From assembly GCA_027306985.1 (NCBI GenBank), contig DAHUXV010000200.1, positions 1-35,625 on the forward strand: a stretch of 35,625 nucleotides of DNA. The letters are read 5' to 3'. The translations under genes and the position numbers were made by a program. The notes under the pieces were generated by a model. It was given only the letters and a program-made list of their open reading frames with translations, did no database searches and was not told where the DNA came from. Within the stretch, counting starts at the first letter, position 1. Each line of letters opens with the position of its first letter. Origin of the DNA: Gammaproteobacteria bacterium (GTDB lineage: Bacteria > Pseudomonadota > Gammaproteobacteria > Steroidobacterales > Steroidobacteraceae). This document shows positions 15,945 through 22,794 of this stretch, one piece after another.

Positions 15945-18659
15945 ATGACAAACAACTCGCCGGCCGAAGCCCGGCCCGATCCGGACCAGCTGCTCGCCCG
16001 CGTCAAGGCCGAGGAGGCCCGCGCCACCCGTGGCCGGCTGCGGATCTTCTTCGGCTCCTGCGCGGGCGTCGGCAAGACCTACTCGATGTTGGAGGCGGCA
16101 CGTGTCGCCAAGGCGTCCGGGACCGATGTCGTCATCGGCTATCTCGAGCCGCGCGGCCGGGTGGAAACGGAGCGGCTCGCCGAAGGATTCGAGCACGTCC
16201 CGCCGCTGCCGGTCGCCTACCGCGGTATCGTCCGGCAGGAGCTCGACCTGGACGCCGCCCTGGCCCGGCATCCCGGCATCCTCCTGGTGGACGAGCTCGC
16301 GCACTCGAATCTCGCCGGCGGCGAGCCGGCGCCGCGGCACCCCAAGCGCTGGCAGGACGTCGAGGAGCTCCTCGCGGCCGGCGTCAATGTCTGGACGACG
16401 GTCAACGTCCAGCACCTCGAGAGCCTGAACGATCTCGTCTACCAGACGACGGGAGTGAGGCAGCGCGAGACGCTGCCGGACAAGGTGTTCGACGAGGCCG
16501 ACGACATCGAGCTGATCGACCTGCCGCCCGACGACCTCATCGCGCGGCTCCAAGCCGGCAAGGTCTACATCGCCGACGAGGTGGCGCAGGCGGTCGAGCG
16601 CTTCTTCCGCAAGCCGAATCTGATGGCGCTGCGCGAGATCGCGCTGCGCCGTGTCGCGGACCGGGTCGAGGCCGCCGCGCGCGCGCTGGCGCCGGAGAGC
16701 GCGCGGGCACGCATCGCCGGCGACCGGATCCTGGTCGCCGTGGGCCCGGACGCGCAGGCGGAGCAGCTCGTACGCGCTGGCAAGCGAATGGCAGACGCGC
16801 TCGATGCGCAATGGACCGTCGTTTATGTCGAGACGCTGCGACTGCTGCGGCTCTCCGACGAGGACCGCAATCGCCGGATCGCCGTCTTGCGCCTGGCGGA
16901 ATCCCTGGGTGCGGAGACCGTGACCCTCGATGGCCCGTCCCCGGCCGCGGCGCTCCTGGACTACGCGCAGACGCGGGGCGCCACGCGCGTCATCGTCGGT
17001 GCCCCCAAGCGGCGCGGCTGGCGTGCCTGGATTCGGCCCTCGACGGCGACTCAGCTTCTTCTCCAGGCGCGCGGCTTCGACGTGGTGATCATCGCGCCGG
17101 CCGAGGCCGGCACGCGGCAGCGGATGAGTCCGGCCGGCCTCGCGCAGGCTGCGGCCGGCTATCAGGGGGCGATCCGCTGGGATCGCTACGGCCGCGCGGT
17201 GGGGCTCAGCGTCGCCTGCACGCTGCTGTCGCTCCTCATGTATCCGCATTTCGAGCTCTCCAACCTCGCCATGGTCTATCTGCTCGGGGTCACCGTGGCG
17301 GGGCTGCGGCTCGGGCGCGGACCCTCGGCGCTGACGGCGGTGTTGAATGTCGGCTCCTTCGATTTCTTCTTCGTGCCGCCTCGCTTCACGTTTGCCGTTT
17401 CGGACGCGCAGTATCTCGTCACCTTCGGCGCCATGCTGACCATCGCCCTGGTGATTGCAACGCTGACTGCGAACGTCAGGCAGCAGACCCGGGTTGCGGG
17501 CGCGCGCGAGCGCCGCACCGCCGCGCTGTACGCGATGAGCCGCGAGCTGGCGGTCACCCGGGGAATCGAGAGCATCGCGGCGGTCGCGGTCCGTCACGTG
17601 GCGGAAGTGTTCCAGTGCAATGCCGTGGTTCTCCTGCCCGACTCCGGCGGCAAGCTGCGTTACCCGCGCGGCAAAGCGCCGCAGAACGGGTTGCGGCGCG
17701 CGGATCTCGGCGTCGCCCAGTGGGTGCTCGACCACGGCCGGCGCGCGGGGCTGGGCACCGATACCCTGCCGGCGGCTCCGGCGCTCTACGTACCGCTCGG
17801 CGACGAGCGCCGGACCGTGGGCGTGCTCGCCGTCCTGCCCGCCAATCCGCGCCGCGTGCTGCTGCCGGAGCAGAGCCACCTGCTCGACACCTTCGCGGGC
17901 CAGACCGGGCTCGCGCTCGAGCGTGCGCGCCTCGCGGAGGTTGCCGAAGCCTCGAGCCTGGCGGTGGAGCGGGAGAGCCTGCGCAACACGCTGCTCGCCT
18001 CGATCTCGCACGATCTGCGTACACCGCTCGCCGTGATGGCGGGAGCCGCAAGCACCCTCGCGGAGCGCGGCACGGCGCTCACGGAGGAGAGCAAGGCCGA
18101 GCTCGCGCGCTCGATCGAGGTCAAGGCCCGCGAGATGTCGGACCTGGTTTCCAACGTGCTCGACCTCATGCGCCTGCAGTCCGGGCAGATCCAGCTGCGG
18201 CGGGACTGGCAGCCGCTCGAGGACCTCCTGGGGGCCGCGCTCGAGCGGCTGCAGGAGCGGCTGCGGAACCATCCGGTGGCGGTCCGTCTGTCTCCCGACC
18301 TGCCGCCCGTGCACGTGGATGCCGGGCTCGTGGTGCAGGTCTTCGGCAATCTGCTCGACAACATCGCCAAGTACACTCCCGCCGGCACCCGCTCCTGGAT
18401 CTCCGCGACCAGCGACGGTGAGACGGTCCGGGTCGTCGTGGAGGACGAAGGTCCCGGGTTCCCGGCCGGCGATCCGTCGAAGCTCTTCGAGAAGTTCCAG
18501 CGCGGCAACGAGGAAGGCCCCGTGGTCGGCGCCGGCCTCGGGCTCGCCATCTGCCGCGCCATCGTGCGGGCTCACGGCGGGGAGATCCAAGCGCGCCGCC
18601 GCGAGGGCGGCGGAGCCCGGTTCGAATTCACGCTGCCGGCGAAGGAGCCGTCCGCGTGA
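15945..18659 (+). CDS. kdpD: KdpD, sensor histidine kinase for K+ limitation
   Basis: A 904-aa sensor kinase with the full KdpD plan: N-terminal KdpD domain with Walker A GSCAGVGKT (37-45) and a DELAHSN segment, a universal-stress-protein-like domain (about 250-370), four clustered TM helices (about 405-510), a GAF-like domain, and a transmitter with H689 in SHDLRTPL, an N box (NLLDNIAKY) and DEGPGF / GAGLGLAI nucleotide-binding boxes. It autophosphorylates when K+ is low or ionic strength is high and passes phosphate to KdpE. It lies 87 nt after kdpC and overlaps kdpE by four bases. Confidence 0.97.
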   Translation: MTNNSPAEARPDPDQLLARVKAEEARATRGRLRIFFGSCAGVGKTYSMLEAARVAKASGTDVVIGYLEPRGRVETERLAEGFEHVPPLPVAYRGIVRQELDLDAALARHPGILLVDELAHSNLAGGEPAPRHPKRWQDVEELLAAGVNVWTTVNVQHLESLNDLVYQTTGVRQRETLPDKVFDEADDIELIDLPPDDLIARLQAGKVYIADEVAQAVERFFRKPNLMALREIALRRVADRVEAAARALAPESARARIAGDRILVAVGPDAQAEQLVRAGKRMADALDAQWTVVYVETLRLLRLSDEDRNRRIAVLRLAESLGAETVTLDGPSPAAALLDYAQTRGATRVIVGAPKRRGWRAWIRPSTATQLLLQARGFDVVIIAPAEAGTRQRMSPAGLAQAAAGYQGAIRWDRYGRAVGLSVACTLLSLLMYPHFELSNLAMVYLLGVTVAGLRLGRGPSALTAVLNVGSFDFFFVPPRFTFAVSDAQYLVTFGAMLTIALVIATLTANVRQQTRVAGARERRTAALYAMSRELAVTRGIESIAAVAVRHVAEVFQCNAVVLLPDSGGKLRYPRGKAPQNGLRRADLGVAQWVLDHGRRAGLGTDTLPAAPALYVPLGDERRTVGVLAVLPANPRRVLLPEQSHLLDTFAGQTGLALERARLAEVAEASSLAVERESLRNTLLASISHDLRTPLAVMAGAASTLAERGTALTEESKAELARSIEVKAREMSDLVSNVLDLMRLQSGQIQLRRDWQPLEDLLGAALERLQERLRNHPVAVRLSPDLPPVHVDAGLVVQVFGNLLDNIAKYTPAGTRSWISATSDGETVRVVVEDEGPGFPAGDPSKLFEKFQRGNEEGPVVGAGLGLAICRAIVRAHGGEIQARRREGGGARFEFTLPAKEPSA

Positions 18660-19354
18660 CGGAGTCGATGCATCAGGTCCTCGTGATCGAGGACGAGCCC
18701 GCCATCCGCACTGTGCTCAAGGTCCTGTTGCAGGCGGAGCAGTATCGCGTCATCGAGGCGGACACGGCGCTGCGCGCCGAGATCGAGACCCGAAGTCACA
18801 AGCCGGACCTGTTGCTCATCGACCTGGGCCTTCCGGACGGCGATGGTCTGGCGGTGATCCGCCGGGTGCGCGCCTGGTCGCCCGTCCCGATCGTTGTCCT
18901 GTCAGCGCGCACGATGGAGGAGCAGAAGATCGCCGCGCTCGACGCCGGGGCCGACGACTACGTCACCAAGCCTTTCAGCGCCCCGGAGCTGCTCGCCCGG
19001 ATCCGCGCCGCGCTGCGCCGCAACGTGCGCGGGGCGGACCAGGCCTCCGTCCTGCGGTTCGGTGACGTGCGGCTCGACCTCGCGCGCCGCGAGGCCCACG
19101 GCCCGGCCGGAGAGCTTCACCTGACGCCCCTCGAGTACCGCGTGATCGAGTGCCTCGCCCGGCACCTGGGCTCGATCGTGATGCAGAGCCAGCTCATCCG
19201 GGAGGTCTGGGGACCGGACCGGCAGGACGACTCCCGGAGCCTGCGGGTCTGCATCAAGAACCTGCGCGGCAAGCTGGAGGCCGATCCCCACAGGCCGCGC
19301 TACCTGGTGACGGAGGCCGGCCTCGGCTATCGGCTGCGCGCCGACGAGCACTGA
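18656..19354 (+). CDS. kdpE: KdpE, OmpR-type response regulator of the kdp operon
   Basis: A 232-aa regulator: receiver domain with the acidic pair in IEDEP, phosphoacceptor D56 (LLLIDLGLP) and K105 (VTKPF), then a winged-helix OmpR/PhoB domain (LHLTPLEYRVIECL to YLVTEAGLGYRL). It activates the kdp genes when phosphorylated by KdpD. The GTG start overlaps the kdpD TGA (GTGA at 18656-18659); ATG 18668 is an alternative. Here kdpD and kdpE follow the structural genes in one direction, so the set is probably one auto-activated operon. Confidence 0.96.
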   Translation: MTESMHQVLVIEDEPAIRTVLKVLLQAEQYRVIEADTALRAEIETRSHKPDLLLIDLGLPDGDGLAVIRRVRAWSPVPIVVLSARTMEEQKIAALDAGADDYVTKPFSAPELLARIRAALRRNVRGADQASVLRFGDVRLDLARREAHGPAGELHLTPLEYRVIECLARHLGSIVMQSQLIREVWGPDRQDDSRSLRVCIKNLRGKLEADPHRPRYLVTEAGLGYRLRADEH

Positions 19355-19440
19355 TTCCGCGGCACGTCCGAGCACGGATCCCGCAGGACGGATTGCGGCG
19401 GGATGCGGCGGCGCCGAATGCCGCGGGGCGCGCCGTATCC

Positions 19441-19716
19441 TCAGGTCTTCCTGGATTTCAGGATGGCCGGCGCCTTGTTCTGTTTGAGCACCATGGCCTC
19501 GACGGACCACCGCTCCCGGTCGCGGACCATCTGCTCGTGGCTCGCGTAGAAGAACAGACCTTTCGGCGCCCGCGTCCGATAGCGAGCATTCGCGTCCATT
19601 GCGGACCGGACCGTCTGGCTCGGCAGGTGGCCGGGCGGTGGGGCGACGCGCTTGCCGATGATGCGCCGGATGGGCTGCTGGTCGGCGCGGATCCAGGACT
19701 CTGGCGGATCGCTCAT
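19441..19716 (-). CDS. Small hypothetical protein at the end of the chemosensory-like operon
   Basis: A 91-aa basic protein from ATG 19716 (a TTG four codons upstream is also in frame). The segment APKGLFFYASHEQMVRDRER followed by WSVEAMV resembles a short motif common in small uncharacterised proteobacterial proteins; no function is known to me. It lies 45 nt downstream of the CheX gene on the same strand and is convergent with kdpE, so it may be the last gene of the Che-like operon, though no strong Shine-Dalgarno sequence is visible. Confidence 0.55.
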   Translation of the reverse strand: MSDPPESWIRADQQPIRRIIGKRVAPPPGHLPSQTVRSAMDANARYRTRAPKGLFFYASHEQMVRDRERWSVEAMVLKQNKAPAILKSRKT

Positions 19717-19761
19717 GCGGGCAGTCAAAGGCCTACCGCCCGATCGAGGCGACGGGCCTCC

Positions 19762-20208
19762 TCAGGTCAGGGAGACGATCAGCTTCGCCGAGTGGCTGCG
19801 CCAGTTGATCGGGATGATGAAGGATCGCTGGCCGGGCTTCTGGGAGATCTCCGGCTTCTCGCCCGCGAGCACGCTCGGCACCGAGATCACGAAGTCGCGG
19901 CCGAAATCCCGCCGCGCGTTGCCGGAGATCGTATTGGCCACCTCGCCGACCAGGTCGCGCATGGTCTCGTGGCTGAAGTCGTTCTCCTGCATCTTCATCA
20001 GCAGCACGGTGAGCATCGCCCGCGGCGCGGTGAAGTACACGACGCCTTCGCGCTTGCCCGAGATGCTGATGACCCCGGTATAGTCGTGCACCGAGGGCGC
20101 GCCCTCGGTGAGATAGGGCGAGCCGATGGTCGCCGGCTGCTGCGCCGCCACCTCGAAATAGTTCGTCGTTCCCTCGACGAAAGTCTTCAGCTCCTCTTCC
20201 CGCAACAT
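19762..20208 (-). CDS. cheX: CheX-family chemotaxis phosphatase
   Basis: A 148-aa protein matching CheX. The catalytic E-x-x-N motif is E89-V-A-N92 in VGEVANTISGNAR; CheX uses this Glu/Asn pair to hydrolyse the aspartyl phosphate of CheY-P. The early TGVISISG strand, the Met-rich helix before the motif and the closing SAKLIVSL strand fit the family fold. ATG 20208 has GGAG about ten bases upstream. The neighbouring single-domain receiver gene (22-nt gap) is the obvious substrate. Related CheC/FliY proteins carry two such motifs; only one is seen here. Confidence 0.88.
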   Translation of the reverse strand: MLREEELKTFVEGTTNYFEVAAQQPATIGSPYLTEGAPSVHDYTGVISISGKREGVVYFTAPRAMLTVLLMKMQENDFSHETMRDLVGEVANTISGNARRDFGRDFVISVPSVLAGEKPEISQKPGQRSFIIPINWRSHSAKLIVSLT

Positions 20209-20230
20209 CTGCCCGCTCTCCGCCTTGTCT

Positions 20231-20629
20231 TCAGGTTATCAGCTCCGCGATCGCCTCGTTCAACTGCCGGTCGGTGAACGGCTTGTTGAGAAATCCGTTC
20301 GCGCCGCGCTCCATGGCCTCGACCGCGGTCGCCTTGTCCGCCAGCGCCGAGATCACCAGGATACGTATCGCCGGCTTCAATTGCACCAGCTTCGAGATGC
20401 ATTCGATGCCGTCCATCTGCGGCATCGTCAGGTCCATCGTGACCATGTCGGGATCGGTCTTGCTGAACATCTCCAGCGCCTCGAGCCCGTTGGCCGCCGT
20501 GCCGACGACCTCGAGCTCCTCGAGCTGCTGCGAGCGCTCGATCCGCCGGCGAATGATGTTCGAATCATCCACGATCAGAAGCTTCAGCGTCCGCTTGCCG
20601 CCTTTGCCGTTGCCTCGCGCTGCGCTCAT
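20231..20629 (-). CDS. Stand-alone CheY-like response regulator
   Basis: A 132-aa single receiver domain with no output domain. The acidic pair is D21-D22 (LIVDDSN), the phosphoacceptor D66 (TMDLTMPQMDG), the switch Ser S94 (VISALAD) and the conserved Lys K116 (LNKPF). A Gly/Lys-rich tail of about 13 residues precedes the fold. AAGGAAGAG upstream of ATG 20629 fixes the start. It lies 17 nt after the CheA-like gene and 22 nt before cheX, so phosphate presumably flows kinase to receiver, with CheX as the off-switch. What it binds is unknown: no flagellar motor gene is in the window. Confidence 0.93.
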   Translation of the reverse strand: MSAARGNGKGGKRTLKLLIVDDSNIIRRRIERSQQLEELEVVGTAANGLEALEMFSKTDPDMVTMDLTMPQMDGIECISKLVQLKPAIRILVISALADKATAVEAMERGANGFLNKPFTDRQLNEAIAELIT

Positions 20630-20646
20630 TCATCTCTTCCTTCTTC

Positions 20647-22776
20647 TCAGGCGACCGCCGAGCTCGCCGCTTCCGCGGCGGGCAGCACGATCTTGAAGCG
20701 GGTGAAGCGGCCCGGGTTCGTGCTCACCCCGATCTTGCCGCCAAGACCGTACACGGTGCGCGCCACCACGTCCATGCCTACGCCTCTTCCGGCATCCATG
20801 GTGACTTCCTCCTGTGTCGAGAACCCTGGACGGAAGATGAGGGCCATGGCGGTCCTCGTATCCATCGCGGCCGCTTCCTCGGCCGTGATGATGTTCTTGC
20901 GCAGGGCCGCATCCTTCAACACCTGCGGCGAGATGCCTGCGCCGTCGTCCTCGAACACGAGCTCATACCCTTCGCCCGCGCGCCGGAAGTCCACGCGGAC
21001 CGCGCCGACGTCGGCCTTCGCCTGGGCCCGGCGGGTGGCGCTGGCCTCGATGCCGTGCACGGCTGAGTTGCGCAGCATCTGGATGAGGCAGTCCTTGACC
21101 GTCGCGACATACGGCGCCGGCACCTCGGCCAGTCCCGAGAGCATCAGCTTGAAAGCCTTGCGGTGATCCTTCGCCAGCTTCTCGGCCAGCGCCCGCAGCG
21201 TCGGTGAGATGTCCTCGCCGGTGCGGCCGGCCGGACGCTCCGCCGGCGACGGCTTCTGCCGTGTCGCGGCGGCAGGAGCCGCGGCCGCCGGGGCGTCTTT
21301 GAGGGCGGTGAGCCGTGTGGCCATCTCCCGCACGCCGCGCAGATGCGCCAGCAGCTCGTCGAGCTTCAGCACCATCGGCAGGAAGTCGTTGCCGGAGAGC
21401 TCCGCTCTCTTCTTCAGCTCGCTCACCATGTCCTCGAGGTGATGCACCCGCTGCGCGATGCTCATCAGGTTCAGGGCCGAGGCCTCGCCCTTGATCGAGT
21501 GCAGCTCGCGGAAGAGGCCGCCCAGCTTCTTGCGGAACTCGCCGTCGGTGCGGGCCGGCTCCTTCAGGATGGCGTTGATGAGCTGCAGCCCGGTCTCGGT
21601 CGTGTCGAGGAAGGAGCCGAGCTGCAGCGGATCGACGTGCATCATGCCGACCATCATGTCGACCTGTGCGTTGGCGTTCTCCTGCGCTTCCTGCAGCTCC
21701 CGCGCGAGCAGCACGTTGGAAGTGATGTCGCTCACGGAGCACAGCACGTGCTTGACGCCCTTGGCGCCGACCACGCGGTGGAAGTCGAACTGCAGGTAAC
21801 GCGTCTCCTTGCCGCCGCGGCCGTTGTCCGCGCTGATCTCGAGCTGCCCGAGCGGGTTGATGCTCTTCATCAGGTTCTCGTGCGCCCGATCGCCCCAGAG
21901 GAGCTTGATGTACTTCACCGCGGTCGCCAGCGTGGTGGGCGGTACTCGATCCTCGAGCAGCTTCTCGAACGACAGCCCGGCGAAGTCGTTGCGGCCGAAG
22001 ATGTGGGCCAAGGCCTCCGACCAGACGGAGCCGATCTTGTAGTCGGCGTCGAGCAGGAAGAAGCCCTCGCGCACCGTCTTGAGGATGTCGCGGGTCTGCT
22101 CCTGCGCCTCGCGCGCGGCGCGCTCGTGCCGGGCGCGGGTGAGCTGCAGGTACGCGGCGGCGGCGGCGAGCGCCAGCGCCGCGAGCACGCCGCCCGAGAG
22201 CAGCAGGCGAAGCCGCGCGGCGGCGCCCGAGGTCTGCGTCTCGAGCGAGCGGGTCACCGCGGTCAGCAGCCGGTGCAGCCGGCCGACGTTCTGCTTCGCG
22301 AGCAGCTGCGCCTGGCGCACGTTCCGGTAGTACATCTTGCCGCTGTCGGACAGCGAGCTGCCGGAGTCGGTATCGACATACGGCTCGCCGGAGAAGGCGA
22401 GGATGGGGGCGAGCAGCGGGCTGTACGCCTGCCACATCCGCTGCGCGTCCCGCAGCTGCGGCGACTGCATGTCGCTGCGCCGGGCGAGGCGGCGCAGGTC
22501 GTGCTTGAAGCGCGCCACCGTGCCCGCGAGCTCCTCGTGCGCCTGGCCCGTGTACTCGCGGGTCTCCAGCCGCTGCCGCAGGGCGGTGAGCTGCTGGGTG
22601 AGGACGCTCGGGTAGGTCTGAAGCTCGCTCGCGGTCTGCAGCTCCGTGATGCTCGATCGGATCTGCGTCGCCAGCCTGAAGCCCGCGAGCAGTGCGAGCC
22701 CCATGACCAGGGCGAGGGCGGTGCCCGCGCCGGCCGTGACCAGCCGGCGGTTGCGATCTGCGCCTGCGACATTCAT
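20647..22776 (-). CDS. Membrane-anchored CheA-like kinase (periplasmic sensor, PAS, Hpt, HATPase)
   Basis: A 709-aa protein. TM helices at about 15-35 and 191-211 bracket a helical periplasmic domain of about 155 residues. A PAS-like domain follows (about 225-355), then an Hpt domain with H426 in RELHSIKGEASAL, an Ala/Pro linker (about 495-520), and a CheA-type HATPase (about 555-699) with N570 in MLRNSAVHGIE, DDGAGI (611-616 region) and GRGVGMDVV. It lacks the P5/CheW-like domain and a clear P3 dimerisation domain of true CheA, so it need not dock on receptor arrays; the sensor appears built in. Shine-Dalgarno AGGGAAA precedes ATG 22776. It sits 18 nt after the TonB-like gene and 17 nt before the receiver gene. 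Confidence 0.85.
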   Translation of the reverse strand: MNVAGADRNRRLVTAGAGTALALVMGLALLAGFRLATQIRSSITELQTASELQTYPSVLTQQLTALRQRLETREYTGQAHEELAGTVARFKHDLRRLARRSDMQSPQLRDAQRMWQAYSPLLAPILAFSGEPYVDTDSGSSLSDSGKMYYRNVRQAQLLAKQNVGRLHRLLTAVTRSLETQTSGAAARLRLLLSGGVLAALALAAAAAYLQLTRARHERAAREAQEQTRDILKTVREGFFLLDADYKIGSVWSEALAHIFGRNDFAGLSFEKLLEDRVPPTTLATAVKYIKLLWGDRAHENLMKSINPLGQLEISADNGRGGKETRYLQFDFHRVVGAKGVKHVLCSVSDITSNVLLARELQEAQENANAQVDMMVGMMHVDPLQLGSFLDTTETGLQLINAILKEPARTDGEFRKKLGGLFRELHSIKGEASALNLMSIAQRVHHLEDMVSELKKRAELSGNDFLPMVLKLDELLAHLRGVREMATRLTALKDAPAAAAPAAATRQKPSPAERPAGRTGEDISPTLRALAEKLAKDHRKAFKLMLSGLAEVPAPYVATVKDCLIQMLRNSAVHGIEASATRRAQAKADVGAVRVDFRRAGEGYELVFEDDGAGISPQVLKDAALRKNIITAEEAAAMDTRTAMALIFRPGFSTQEEVTMDAGRGVGMDVVARTVYGLGGKIGVSTNPGRFTRFKIVLPAAEAASSAVA

Positions 22777-22794
22777 GTTGGATTTCCCTGAGAG

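Noticed and set aside
15222..18590. A 1122-codon open frame antisense to kdpC/kdpD
   Set aside because: Such long antisense frames are expected in GC-rich genes with strong third-position bias; the translation is rich in Arg, His, Gly and Ala without domain character, while the sense strand is an intact KdpD.
21343..22791. Plus-strand frame opposite the CheA-like gene
   Set aside because: Low-complexity shadow; the opposite strand has clear Hpt, PAS and TM features.
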